Of a DNA stretch of 64,000 nucleotides, positions 12,147-24,033 are shown piece by piece. Source of the stretch: Tetrastigma voinierianum (lineage: Eukaryota > Streptophyta > Magnoliopsida > Vitales > Vitaceae); contig JAEQBH010000286.1 in assembly GCA_016808115.1 (NCBI GenBank), positions 310,001 to 374,000 of the forward strand, written 5' to 3'. The notes below the pieces were generated by a model, which saw only the letters and a program-made list of their open reading frames with translations, searched no databases and was not told the DNA's origin. The position numbers were made by a program, and so were the translations under genes. Within the stretch, counting starts at the first letter, position 1, and each line of letters starts with the position of its first letter.

Positions 12147-13475
12147 TAGTTGATTCGAATGTAGCCCGTAGGGTATCTTAAATCAACAAAATTTATAACC
12201 TAATATTTTCAGTATACTACCGTAGCGGTTTTACTACAAATATATCGCCTCTGTGGATCATTCCATGCGGACGGGTTTTCTTAGTAGGAATGACTAATAC
12301 TGAGGTTTACATTGGTGATTATAATTTGGATATTGGGATTGATAAAGAGGGTTTTGTAGTTGAAATCTAACCAAAATGAAGTAAACATATGTAAAGAATT
12401 CCCTGCGCAGTCACCGGGCCTCGGGGTCTTGTAAACGAGGGGTTCTCGTGTGTCTTTTCCTTGCATCGGGGATAGTAACATATAGCTACTTCCCAACCTG
12501 ATCTCGCTTAACTATAAAACTGAATCTCAATAACTATCCTTTGAAAATGGCATTCAATGGCCATTAATGTTCCTATTCGGGCTTTAAAATTGCTTCTCGA
12601 GTCACCTTCCAACGGCTCATAAATGATAATCAATGAACATCACAGATCTAGCAATAAGCATCCAATGAGCCCTAAAAGCATACCACATACTAACCATTCA
12701 AGGTGAATCGAAGGGATCGAAACCTAAAGTTGGAGAAAAGAACATCAATGAAAGAGAAGCATCACAAAATTACGAGGGCCCCTGCTTTACCATAGGTTCC
12801 TTACCCTGCCTTCATCACTCTTAAGGAAGGAGGGATTTAGTCAGCCATCATCCTGAGTTGTCATCCTCGTGAGGGTAAATTTACCGGGCGAGAAAATGAA
12901 AGAAAAGGAAAAGAAAACGGAGCTCGCTCCGACAAGCTTCCTCCACCTAATAATGAAAAGTTTCGATCCCATAAAGTGTTGTTTTGGGATTTTATACCAC
13001 CCAAAAACAATACAAATAACCAAAATAAACAAAAGCAAAGAAACTATTATAGGGACACAAATGGGAAGAAACTCATAAAAATGAGGAACAAAAGCCAAAG
13101 ACTGGCCGGAGAATTCGTAGGTCGTTAAAATTTGTTTCATGGAATTTCGCAAGGGCTGCAAAAATTCTGCAACCAAATTTCGCAACCCTGCGAAATTAGT
13201 GGTACTGCTCTTCTTCTTTGTATGCTTCTCGCTCTTGCCTTCGCCTCTCCGGTTCTATAGTTCCGAAATTCCACTTATATTCTTCATGCTCAGCCAGATC
13301 CTTATCTTCAATATTTATAGCCTAAGGAAAACTACAAACACGGCTATAAAATTGATCGGGCATCAGTTAGGTCCTTAACGTGCCAACTGGGTCAATTTGG
13401 CTGATTACTACGCAAAAAGTGCTCAAAACCCGGAGTTTTAAGAGTATGTAACAGCACTATTTGGGTAGTAATCAA
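12147..13475. mobile_element. insertion splitting copia RT (about 1.3 kb, unidentified)
   Basis: RT sequence stops after 12146 and resumes, at the next expected residues (IYL then VYVDD), near 13478. The intervening 1.3 kb has no copia coding sequence. It holds two unrecognised overlapping open frames (12841-13185 minus, 12869-13078 plus) and a TTTCGCAA/TGCGAAAT-rich patch near 13142-13200. It ends ...TGTAACA near 13455, so a solo LTR or non-autonomous element is plausible. No clear target duplication was found. Confidence 0.55.
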
Positions 13476-14114
13476 TAGTATATTTACTTGATTGTTTATG
13501 TGGATGACATTGTCATTATAGGCAGTGACTAGTATGGTATTCAAAAACTCAAACAACACCGCTTCAACCACTTTCAGACAAAAGACTTAGGGAAACTCAA
13601 GTATTTTCTAGGCATTGAGGTATCGCGCCCACTTCGATCGTTATTTCTCGTATGAAGTATACCATGGATATATTAGCCAGACACCCAGATGTCGGGATCA
13701 GAAGCCCGTAGACACCCTATGATCCGAATGTCAAAACCCGTACTGTGTAAGTAGGGAGTTCTACAGATCCGTGGAGATATCGACACTTGTAGGCAACCGA
13801 ACTATCTCATCATCACTTGGCTTGACATTTCTTTTCCCAGCCGTAGCTACCGGGCCTTACAATCACCTCGTGATAGCTTACTGGTTACATCTGCATTCTC
13901 CTCCTATGTTAAAGGTACACCAGGTCAAGGGATGTGGTATGAGAACAGAGGTCATACCCAGATTAATGGCTACAATGATGCAAACTGGCAGTGCTTACCT
14001 TACATGCACTGCCTACAATTAAGGCATTGTGTGTCTACTGAGGTAACTTAATATCCCAAAGAGTAAGAAACAAATGCGTAGCTGTAGATCTGAGCCAAAG
14101 ACAAGTATCGAGCT

Positions 14115-14447
14115 ATGACCTTAGTAACATGTGAACTCATATGGTTGAAGCATCTCCTCCAAAAGCTAAGATTTGGGAAAGATGAACAGATGAAGCTTAT
14201 ATGTGATAATCAAGCCACCTTGCATATTTTATCTAACTTAGTTTTCCATGAGAGGACCAAGTACATCGAAGTGAATTGCCACTTTATCGGAGAGAAGGTT
14301 GCATCGGGATGCATGACTATTAGTTTTGTCAACTCTAATGACCAACTAGCATATATCTTCACTAAGTCTCTTAGAGGTCCTAAGATAAAGTACATATGTG
14401 ATGCAAGCTCTAAAAGTTTTCGACCTATATGCTCCAAATGGGAGTGA
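14115..14447 (+). CDS. copia RNase H C-terminal frame
   Basis: 110-residue open frame covering the end of copia RNase H: CELIWLKHLLQKLRFGKDEQ, CDNQATLHILSN, VFHERTKYIEVNCHFI and FTKSLRGPKIKYIC. The catalytic-region residues (CDNQA, H-E-R-T-K) are retained, but the frame is an isolated fragment whose upstream part is full of stops. It belongs to relic A. Confidence 0.8.
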   Translation: MTLVTCELIWLKHLLQKLRFGKDEQMKLICDNQATLHILSNLVFHERTKYIEVNCHFIGEKVASGCMTISFVNSNDQLAYIFTKSLRGPKIKYICDASSKSFRPICSKWE

Positions 14448-14448
14448 G

Positions 14449-14660
14449 TGTTAAGGTTTAGTCTTCTAATTCATTTAGGATTCTTTGTTCTCTTTAGTCT
14501 CCTAAATTAGACTCTAACTTTATTTCCTTTTTTCCTGATCACTCAGATTATAAATACGATGCTTTCCTCCTCAGAATTCATGAGACATGCACTCCTTTTC
14601 TCAACAATTTTCATTCATGTTCACTACACTCATTCTCATTTCAGGCACCTTTTGTAAGGG
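14449..14660 (+). repeat. 3' LTR of copia relic A
   Basis: Begins TGTTAAGGTTTAGTC right after a GGGAGTGAG purine tract that follows the RNase H stop. It contains a TATAAATA-type promoter (about 14550) and a short leader. The end is not fixed because no second copy is present; about 210 bp is typical of this family. Confidence 0.6.
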
Positions 14661-14749
14661 TATGTGTTTAGGTCAGCACTTCAAAGACACAACACAATAG
14701 CTATGAACTATAAAGTTCCAGCTCAATTGGTCTAAGGCCTGTTTAATCC

Positions 14750-15500
14750 AATGGTTGTCTATAGTCCTGGCGCCACCGAGGTTTTCCTGGCCGTTAACTT
14801 CGTGTGGCCTCAGGATCAATTACTGCGACACGCAAGCTCGCCCGACATCCACAATTATATAGGAACTATAGATGCTGAAAATCACTTTTCATCGGTCCAT
14901 TTATTAGAAATTCCAATTACTCCTACTTGCTTCCACGTAAATCATTAAACCAATAAACAACTAAATGAATAAAGATCACACGCCCTTCCGTATCGTGAAA
15001 ACCCGCACAGGTTGCTCTCCCTTTGGATGTCCCATAAGCTCATTATCTTTTCAAACCGTTAGATTCTAATTTTTAATGAATCGAATGTTTGAAATATCAA
15101 ATCCACTTGACTGAGTAGGTGAAGTAAAAACTACTGTGCTCTACATATCGTTAGATCAAGATCGAAGGAGACTTCACTTGTTGGATCGCTTAACCCAAAG
15201 GTCTTCAATGCTTCAAGGATGATCCACCACGTAACTTGAACCAAATCAACAATACGAACACCCCTCTAAACTCTTATCAACAATTTGTCTAAAGGATGAA
15301 GGTGGTGATAACTCGTAGATGACAAATACTGCTTAATGTTTTCGTCAAAGAATTTAACCTTAAAATTCAATACATAAACCTTATTTTATAGCTATGATTG
15401 GTCTACTTGGTGAAGAGTCATAACCTCTTGGGTTGTCTTTGTTTCGAGATGGTCATGGCCTGGTCAAGCCCCATGGCAACCCAAAATCCATAATCCAACA
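14750..15500 (-). repeat. 3' LTR of copia relic B
   Basis: On the minus strand it starts TGTTGGATTA at 15500, right after the purine tract GTGGGAGA (15501-15508). Its first 300 bp (15200-15500) match the repeat at 18161-18469 in order and spacing, with scattered differences. Beyond about 15200 the sequence continues as LTR-like non-coding DNA without a partner copy, so the lower boundary is a guess. Confidence 0.6.
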
Positions 15501-15508
15501 TCTCCCAC

Positions 15509-18160
15509 TAGCCCATGATGGGCTTGACCTCCATTTTAATCATCATCCAACCATCCCAAGAGTTTAATTCATACAGTAAACTTAACTGGGTATGAATTTG
15601 AAGTACACCCATGGTGGAGCCCCATTACAAATCCTAACTATACTTCATATAGACATCAACTCCGCAAAGGTAAAGAAGTGCTTATTTACCCCAAATATCT
15701 TTCTTAATACACACGATCAAGTATTATTCAATCCCTCAAAAATCCATACTTTGATCTCTCTTAGAATTACTCAGTATTCTAAATTATTTCCAGCTCTATC
15801 AAGCGAAATAATTTCGGTCGACGAATACAAGGAACTGGTGTACAAGAAAATAATACTCTTTCTTTTGCCCTCATACCAATCAAATATGAGTTAACTCGCT
15901 TTTCTAGAAATGTTTTGTTTAATCATTCATGACTAGATGGATACATCCTAAGATAGCCAAGATTAATTCATCAAGATAATGATATAGTCAAAAGTCACAA
16001 AGGGTAAGATAGATGAAATCCATATGTGATTGTATCTGGCACAAATGGCGAAGCATGATCCATTTTTTCGCTTCCCATCATCGCCCAGTTACATGCAAAA
16101 GGAAATGCATGCTACGTGGAGCATCTCTTTTTATAAAAGATGAAAGAGCAGATGTCCCGCTTCTAAATCAGAAGACAAAATAATAATTACATAGTTCAGT
16201 CTGTCAGCTTTACAAGCCGTTAAATCTGAAACTTTGTTCCATGATTCCAATAGTTAAACAAGTCTCGATACCCAGACTTATAACAGACCCATGAATCGTA
16301 GAAAGTATCTCATAAGCCACTTCTTGGTAAAGAATCTATCTGCCCTTATCAAGGCGACCTCTAAGGATAATAAGACCAAGGCTACTCCACCAGGCTCTCG
16401 GCTACCCATCTAAACCAAGGTCTCGCTTCACTTGTGTCTTATAGCGCTAGAAGCGATTACTCATGTGAGAAAGTCAATCAAGTCTATCGACATACTTAAC
16501 TTGAATCAGGTTTAAGCAAAGATTTCCAAATATATTCACAATAAAATTTAACAAGTGAACTTAAGGAAATGCTCTTCATTTTTATTATAAGAAGATTACA
16601 AGTGGTTTGAATAATATATACAATCTTATCACATCCTACATATTCAGTGGATCTTACATGCCTCATAATGCATCCCTAATTCATAGTTTAGTAAATGGGT
16701 CCGCAAAACATCTAGTTGGTAGATGTGTTTCAACCACTTCATTTCCTTGCGTGATCTTTCTTCCACAAAGATATTTTTAATCTAGATATGTTTGGTCTTC
16801 CAAGTAAGATATTCAGATCCTTAAGATGATAAGCCAATGCAAACATGTTATCGATAACAAGAGCCATTGGCTCAAAAGTCGCTTTTAACGACTTAAGTCT
16901 TAGCAATCTTTTCAACTAAATCGCTTCTCAGAGTAGCTAAAGAGTAGGCTACATATTCTGCTTCATCGTTGACAAGGCTATACAAGACTGTTTCTTGCTA
17001 CAACATGAAATTGCACAATCATTTAGCAAGAACATATCTTATGTTGATTTCCAGCCGATCAGATTACCTCCTAGTTTCATCCGTGTAACCAATCAATCGC
17101 AACCTTCCCTTGGTAGCATAATGCATAATCTGATGTCCCTTTTAGATATCTCATAATTCTCTTCACTGCCATCCAATGTTTTATACCTAGATTAGATTGA
17201 AATCTGTTTGCTAACCCAACGGCATAACATATGTCTGGACGTTTGCACATCATTGCATACATCATACTTCCGACAACACTAGAGTAAGGGTAATTCGACA
17301 TTTCGTGTCCTTTCTTCAAAAACGACACATATCGCCACTGAAGTGTCGCTCCTTCTCAACTTAGGTGGTCCATCGTGGCTCGCAATCAGCGCATATGGTA
17401 ACGCTTCCAACATTTCTTTTATTATACGCCCTCTCGAGATAAACCCAAGAGTCGCTAGGCAACTCGAGGATCTTAACACCAAGTACATAGTTAACCTCTC
17501 TCATGTCTTTCATTTCGAAATTTGATGATAACCACTTTTTGGTCACATTTATCAATTTCTTATCACTCCCAAATTATCATTATCATCGATATATAAGGAT
17601 AGAATTATGAAATAGTTTTGAACATTTAATATACATCAATGATCCTCTCTTCCATCATTGTAGTTCATCTTCCAATATGGCTTGATGAAATTTATAGTTC
17701 CAATATCTCCTGAGGTCTGTTTAAGACTATAAATGGATCTCTTGAGTCATAGCCATAGCTCATTCGAGTCAAGCCCAAAAAGGTTGATCCATATAGATTT
17801 CCATAGATTTCTCATCGAGCTTCCATTTAGAAAGCAGCTTTAAACGGCCCATTGGTATAATTCTAAGTCCATCCTTGCTACTATAGCTAGAATGAGGCGA
17901 ATTGATGCAAACCTGACCACGGGCGAGAATGTCTCTTCATAGTCAATTCTCTCTTGTTGTGTGTAGCCCTTAGCTAATAACCGAGTCTTATATCTTTCAA
18001 TTGTCTCATCTGTCTTACGTTTAATATTGAGAACCCCCTTGTTCCCAACAGTTCTCTAACCTGGCGGTAAATCAACCAAATCCCATACTCTATTCGATTT
18101 CATTGAATTCATTGCCTCTTCCAAAGCTTCAAACCACTTTTTAGCATTAGGACGGTGTCT
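15509..18160 (-). mobile_element. Ty1/copia relic B internal region (RT and RNase H only)
   Basis: Minus-strand pol remnant between two LTR copies. RT starts at about 18158 with PNAKKWFEALEEAMNSMKSN, followed by VWDLVDLPPG and YKTRLLAKGYTQQ with SPVVRFASIR. 17361-17555 gives KKWLSSNFEMKDMREVNYVLG. 17077-17328 gives YSSVVGSMMYAMMCKRPDIC and KRIMRYLKGTSDYALCYQG. Weak RNase H text (EAEYVAYSLATLRSDLV) follows near 16920. Gag and integrase are missing. Stops are frequent and the element is inactive. About 16640-15509 is non-coding 3' sequence. Confidence 0.8.
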
Positions 18161-18469
18161 TCAATGTTTCAAGGATGATCTAATTAAAAAAACTTGAACC
18201 AAAATCTACAAGATTTAACACCCTCTAAATCCTCTTATCAACAATTTGTCTACAGTGGATGAAGTTGGTGATAACTCAGAGATGGATGTAAATATTGCTA
18301 ATGTTTTCAAAAGAATTGAACCTGTATTCAATACAAAACCTTATTTATATAGGTTTTTGTTTGGTTCCATTTTGGAGAAGAGTTATAACCCTTCTCAAGA
18401 TTGTCTCTGTTTGAGATGGGTCATGGGCCTGTCAAGCTCCTCCACAAGCACTCCAACCGTAATCCAACA
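18161..18469 (-). repeat. 5' LTR of copia relic B
   Basis: Direct repeat of 15200-15500: shared blocks include TCTTATCAACAATTTGTCTA, GATGAAG.TGGTGATAACTC and the CCAACA end at 18469. It abuts RT coding sequence at 18160 with no primer site, gag or integrase between, so an internal deletion joined LTR to RT. The 100-residue plus-strand frame across it is a by-product. Confidence 0.75.
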
Positions 18470-18539
18470 TAAGCAAAGTTCGATGGAATTTTTAAAACAA
18501 ATAATTACACTTGGTTGTTGCCCATTTCTTTCTTTGACC

Positions 18540-19760
18540 TCCTTTTAGATTCCCGTCTACGACATAAATAGATTTTAGATAAAAAACAAGGTTTCTATTT
18601 CTAAGGGCTTGTCTGAACATGGAGGTTTCAATGTGAAAGCTATCCATCGTCTTCCTCATCAAAGAATTGATTCCATATGTCGTTTAATAGACCATTTGAG
18701 ATCATTTTTCTTCCATATTTTTAACTACACATGCCTAGAAAAGTAAAGCATGACCCATTGTCACAATTTTCTTTTCTTTCTAGGCATGAAGTCTAAGTGA
18801 CGTTTGGTTCCAAATGTTCTCAATTAATTTCCTGAAGTCAATTTAAACTCCTTGTAGGACGATATTGATGCAAGAGCTTCTACAACAAATCTTGAAAATT
18901 CAATCTTAATTATAAAAAATTCAGATTCGAGAGTTTATGAAACCTTGGAAACATCAAATATATTTCTATTTCCAAGTATTTTGAGTGTTGTTACTATTTC
19001 TTACTAGCCTGTTTTTTTATTTTGTAAAAAGATTGCTTCTCTAAATCAAAAGCATTGCTTTATTTAATTTAAAAGTTTTGCTTTGGAGTTATTATTTCTT
19101 TTTAGAAATATTTGCTTTTAAGAGTTGTTTTATTTAATTAAAAAGTCTTATTTTTCAAGTCAAAATTGGAGTTGTTTTATTTGATTTAGTAAGTATGAGG
19201 CCTATATATACCCCCCCTCTTTGGAGAATAAGTTCAAATTAATAATATTTTCAAATTTTCTTTAAAGAAGCCTTCTTTGCTCTTTTATCCTTTCATGATT
19301 CATTCGAGCTGACGGCGGCATTCATCTTCTACAACCTCAACTCATCCCATCTTCTCCTTTTAACTTACCAAATTCAATTCTCCAACCACAACCCAAAATT
19401 TTTCAATTCTGGTTCCATATTTCAAAACTCTTTCCAAATACTTTGTTTAACCTAGAAACCATAAATGTCGTCTTCCCTTACGCTAGAGAAACCCCAAATT
19501 CGTGCATAGCCTTAGTCTCCCTTAGAAAAACCCAAAAACCGCAAAGGTTGTTTTACATCAAATCAAACTTGAATATTTCCAAACCTAAAATCCTTTATTC
19601 CAAACCTTAATTTCATCATAAATGAAATCCTCATATGTTTCAGAATATTTGAAACCGACATGTCTCTACCCTTTAAAGGTGTCATATACTCTAAATCCAC
19701 GCCAAACTCATCCCTAACTTACCCAAACAATAAGATCATCCATCATTATGGTCCTGCCTC
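18540..19760 (+). repeat. LTR-like or promoter-like non-coding segment
   Basis: AT-rich DNA with TTTTATTTAATTAAAAAGTC-like words, then a good TATA box (CCTATATATACC, 19200-19211) followed by a C-rich, start-poor leader from about 19250 to 19760. This layout resembles a U3-R-U5 LTR plus leader of an unidentified retroelement. No coding sequence follows. The alternative is an orphan host promoter. No partner repeat was found. Confidence 0.35.
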
Positions 19761-19904
19761 TACATCAAGTTTATTTTTTAAGAAGTTTGCGGGTCCTTTT
19801 CTTATGAAAAATAGGTGGACGTCTTGGCTGACAGCCTAAAAATCAGAAGTTGAATCTGAGTCCTCCATATGAGAAAAGAGAATAAATCAGTAGAACAAGA
19901 AATG

Positions 19905-20062
19905 ATTAGGCACCTATTTCTTTTTGGAAACTGTTTTTTGTTCTAAAAAATAAGAAAAATAAGGAAAATACGAAAAACATTAAATTCAAATAATATGAAC
20001 ATTTTTCATAGAACACTAAAATAGTGTCCTTTGTGTTTTGAAAAACAGTTTTAAAAAATAGA
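19905..20062. repeat. MITE-like element, copy 1 (GTTTGGTT family)
   Basis: Shares with 20767-20928, 55170-55400 and 55688-55890 the order GAAACTGTTTT-TTGTTCT-AATAAG, then TTAAATTCAAATAAT, CACTAAAATA and AAACAGTTTT. Its outer ends are decayed. Probably a short non-autonomous DNA transposon; superfamily not determined. Confidence 0.55.
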
Positions 20063-20717
20063 AACTAAACATTCCCGAAGTTTCCCTTTGTAAACCTATG
20101 TTGTTGAGTTCTGCATTCCAGAAATTATATGGTTTGAAATGAAGTTTTAGAAGAGTGGTTTCTTGCATCAAATATTTTGTTGAAATGAGGCGGAGTTTCC
20201 AATCTGGTAGCATTGGTTTTATTAGGAAACCCAAACTATTCTTACTTTCTTTAACAAATAAAAAAAAATAGAAAAACAATGTGTCAGATTATTTCATGAT
20301 AACGACTTTTTCAGTTTTTTGGATGATAGTAAAAATTATAATTATGTTAAATTTGATAAAAACTAATCAAATTTCCTAATTTTATCAATGAAAAATCGGA
20401 TAAAAATTATAATAAATTAAATAAATTTGTGATGCTTAGTTTATACATATGTTACATCTCAACACATAATTAATATCTCATATAAAAGATGAAAGATTAT
20501 ATCTTATCTTATTCAGTGGCTATTCAACTAATCAAACATGACATAAGGGTGGCTAGTAGTTACCTAACGTTGAGAGAGAGTACACTTATTTACAACCAAA
20601 ATGAAGGTTTTAATTTGAAATTAAAAAAAAAAAAAAAATTGTTGCTGCCACCACCGCACTAAGCAATCTACCTCCAATTTGAGAAATTTTAGCAACTAAG
20701 GAAATTTGGTCATCAAA

Positions 20718-21957
20718 ATAACCCATTAATTCTTTACATCTTGTACTTTCTAAAAAATAAAATTAGATAACAAATGCCGTTTGGTTTCTGTTTTTAAAAA
20801 CTGTTTTATGTTCTCAAAAATAAGGATAACTAAGTTCAAATAATAAGAATAATTTTCAAAAAACACTAAAATAATGTTTTTTATGTTTTCAAAAACTGTT
20901 TTCAATAACATGAACCAAATAGCCAAAAATAACTTAATGATAACATTATTAATTATTATCTTATTTTAAGTTTTATTTAGAACTGAGCAATAAATCTATA
21001 AACAAATAAAAGATCGAGTTTTAGACGGAAATCATTTTTTTGAAAAAAAAAATTATTAAATTAGTTTGGAAACCGAAATAAAAACGAAAATATTGTGAAT
21101 GTCATCAAAAGCATGATAAAGAAAAATCGGAATTCATAATCAATAATCACCGTCCATAACAACGCTTTCACGTTTCTTTAATATAATAAGTTTCCATTTC
21201 AATCGACGCTATCATGTGCATACTTCGCGACGTGAAAAGTCTAAATCGTCGCTGTCCGTTTGATTAAACCACTTTTAGCAATGTTTCAAATTTTATATTA
21301 ATCGTTACCGCCAATGACAAATGCATTATTACGCATTATTTTATTAATTGGTCGATTTCAACGATTTAATAATTTTTTTTTTCAAAAAAATTATCTCTGT
21401 CTAAAACTCTAAAAGATCACTAACCTCTTTCTCTTTCCATTTTTGTATAATTAGAAAATTAAGTCTTGATCTTATTTTACCATACTCAATTTGATAGGGT
21501 TACACCATGTGTCAACAAAGAACCCTAATACTTCATTTAATTCGTTACCATGTAGAGAGAAAGAAAAAAAATTTGTTAAGAGAGATGCTATGATAAATCA
21601 CACATGATATGTTCGACTAAGTTGTAGACTATTTGTCAAATATGTACAGTTTAAAAGCAATAATGAAGAGAAAAATAGATGTAATTTAATAAAAGAAAAC
21701 ACAAAAATCAGGTATTGCTCGACCAAGTTTACGTCCCAGCCATGCCGTAATGCAAAGAAAATTCTACTGTATTGAATTAGGTTATACTTGGACTTATATG
21801 AGACAAAGTCTCCCCCTTTCTCCAACTCCTTCCTTCACATAATCATTCCCAGTAAAACTTAGAACGACATCCCCTCATTCCCTCAACAACAACACCTAGA
21901 CAAACTACCTAATTTCACCCCATGAAACTCATGTATATAAAGAAATTTACTTATTAA
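20718..21957. repeat. tandem duplication, unit A
   Basis: Unit A starts AATAACCCATTAATTCTTTA and ends with a 480-bp block (from about 21500) of CAACAAAGAACCCTAATACT, a TATTGAATTAGG...ACTTATA.GAGACAAAG.CTCCCC segment and ATGAAACTCATGTATA. The same landmarks recur in order at 21958-23070. The middle of the unit has diverged strongly. The unit carries the MITE at 20767-20928. No gene is visible. A minus-strand frame at 21598-21825 is not supported, as its counterpart in unit B is not open. Confidence 0.7.
20767..20928. repeat. MITE, copy 2, inserted in duplication unit A
   Basis: Best-preserved copy. The left end GTTTGGTTTCTGTTTTTAAA and the right end, whose complement reads ATTTGGTTCATGTTATTGAA, form imperfect terminal inverted repeats about 30 bp long. 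The related downstream duplicate (around 22010-22025) lacks it, so it is a real insertion. No clean target duplication could be read. Confidence 0.7.
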
Positions 21958-23070
21958 AAATAACCCATTAATTCTTTAATTCTTTATACTTCTAAAAAAA
22001 TAAAATTAGAAAGTTCACAACTTAATGGTAATACTACACTATTATCTGATTTTAAGTTTAATTAAGAATTAAGCAATAAATCTATAAAATCATTCCCTTT
22101 TTTGTTTGATTTGTTCTCTCTTTTAGCTCCTTTTCCATTAGCAAGGATGGTGATTTTTTTTGTTATTCTTAACCTAAAATCATTCATCTACATCTCTTTC
22201 TATTATTTTCTTACTCAATAAGAAGATTTTTAACACACCCGCTTTTTTTTTTTTTTTTTTTTTTTGTCGTCACTGTTGCAAACGCACCACACAGCGTTAA
22301 GGCTAATATTGCCTTTTGTCATTTTATCGCTGACGCTTACTGTAATGCGACATTCAAACTAAGAAAACATATTCGACAAAAAGAGATACCAAATCAAACT
22401 ACCGGCCTCATTACGCTATAATTTGAAGATAGACATATTCTACTAATATAAAAATTATCAATATATAAAGTTTTCAATTAAATTCATTACGCTATTAACT
22501 CGAATGTCATAATATCTTCTAAAGCTTTTAATTTAATTCTGATTATATGCTATTTGAACATACTATAAATAATCTAATAAAATTATCTATTTTCAAAAAT
22601 AAATACCATTGACAATGAGGGGTAGCATTAAGATAAAAGCAACAAAGAACCCTAATACTTTTAATTTGATGCCATGTATATCAAAAGAAAACCGTTTGTA
22701 AGAGATGTTCTTGCCATATGACACATGATATGAATGACAACTTGTTGACCATTATTTGTCAAATATGTAATTTAAAGGAAATAATACTATAGCCAGATGC
22801 AAAGAATAAGAAAGCACAATAAAATTGTTTATACGGTTTGGTCAATCTTATGTCCACGAGACTACGTTCAAGTGCAAAAGATTCCACTATATTGAATTAG
22901 GCTATACTTTGACTTATATAAGACAAGGTCTCCCCTTTTCTTCCTTCTTTCATCTAATCACTCCCAATGAAACTTAGAATGAGATTCTCTCATTCCCTCA
23001 ATAACAACACCTAGACCAATTATCGAAATTCATCCAATGAAACTCATGTATACATAAGAATGTTCTCTTC
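21958..23070. repeat. tandem duplication, unit B
   Basis: Second copy of the unit, without the MITE. It shares AATAACCCATTAATTCTTTA (21958), GCAATAAATCTATAAA (about 22073) and the terminal block 22640-23070. It also holds a run of 23 T (22243-22265) and a poorly matching middle. The terminal block has a TATA-like ACTTATATAAGACAAGG (about 22910), so promoter function is possible, but no transcript can be assigned. Confidence 0.7.
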
Positions 23071-24033
23071 ATAGTAACACTCAAAATCAATGAAAACTTT
23101 ATGACCTTTGAATCTTGAACTTTAGCCATGATTTAGTCTAGAAACATTCGAAAGGCCTTTTGTCTCCATATTTATCCTAGTGCTTCATTATCTATTGTAT
23201 TATCTATTTGAATATTTGATTTTATCTTCATAATTATCTTTTCAAATATTCTAATTTTAATTCCATTATTATCTCTTCAAATATTTTGATTTTATCTGGA
23301 TAAATATTTTTTGAATATTTTTCTTGGAGATTTTATCCCATAACTATTTGTCTAAAAGTATTTAAAATGCTATATAGCTTTGGCCATATACAAATACAAT
23401 GGAGTGCTTAATTTTTCAAATCCATATTTTGCCTCGTAAGAGGAACATCTCATTTAAGGGCTTAATAAACATCTCTTTAGAATTTCATAAGAGTAATGGA
23501 CAGTCACTGAAGGTGACATGAGATTAAGGTTCAAAAATGAATAGAAATGAAATGTAATTGGGGCCATTTGGCTGTAAAATTAGGAGAAGGGAATGAATGA
23601 GATGGAAGGAAGTAAAAAAGGTCAGTATGAATTGAAAGAGACAGATGCAAAGTCACCTTTGTGTCGGGCATAATAATGTGTTTTTCTTCAAAAGTGATCG
23701 TTACTGATATGTGGAAAAGAAATGAGTACAGATCAAGTGGAACAACAATAGCTTCTTCTGTAATGGTGAGAAAACTGAAAAGCCTACGCACCTCGTGATA
23801 CCATTTGCGGTGGGTACCCACTACCCACCAGTTCAGCCAAAACCCCAAAATAATTAATCACAAAAAACTCAAACCCATTCCCCCTTCTACCCGCGATCTC
23901 AACCTTCATAGCATTTTCTAATCCCCAAACTTTTCCTCCTCACAAATCATTTCTTAAATTACATCGATAACTCTTTCTTGTTATCCTTTTATAAATTCTG
24001 TTCATTCTGGAGGACAAGACGAAGGTTGATGAG
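23071..24033. other. intergenic region upstream of the kinase locus
   Basis: AT-rich with TTTTATCTTCA-type repeats near 23210-23300. No recognisable element. A 105-residue minus-strand frame at 23531-23848 has no family resemblance. The last 130 bases are C-rich and probably include the 5' leader of the kinase gene. Confidence 0.4.

Larger units (their letters stand above)
10790..14448 (+). mobile_element. Ty1/copia relic A (integrase, RT, RNase H), interrupted
   Basis: Plus-strand pol remnant in usual copia order. 10797-10960: integrase end with HGVAERKNRHLVEIA. About 11085-11105: SFKGYRCYSPN. 11495-11640: RT start with SEALSHS, then KQAMAEEMDALYSNGTWELV. 11895-11990: FDIKNVFLNGDLVEEVYME and GFVAQGES. 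12115-12146: an F-Y-H-H segment. The frame resumes about 13478 with VYVDDIVIIGSD (catalytic YVDD) and QTKDLGKLKYFLGIEV, then RNase H (14115-14447). Many stops and shifts make it inactive. The wording is very close to copia proteins I remember from Vitis. Confidence 0.85.

Noticed and set aside
23531..23848. 105-residue minus-strand frame upstream of the kinase
   Set aside because: No domain; lies in likely promoter/leader DNA.
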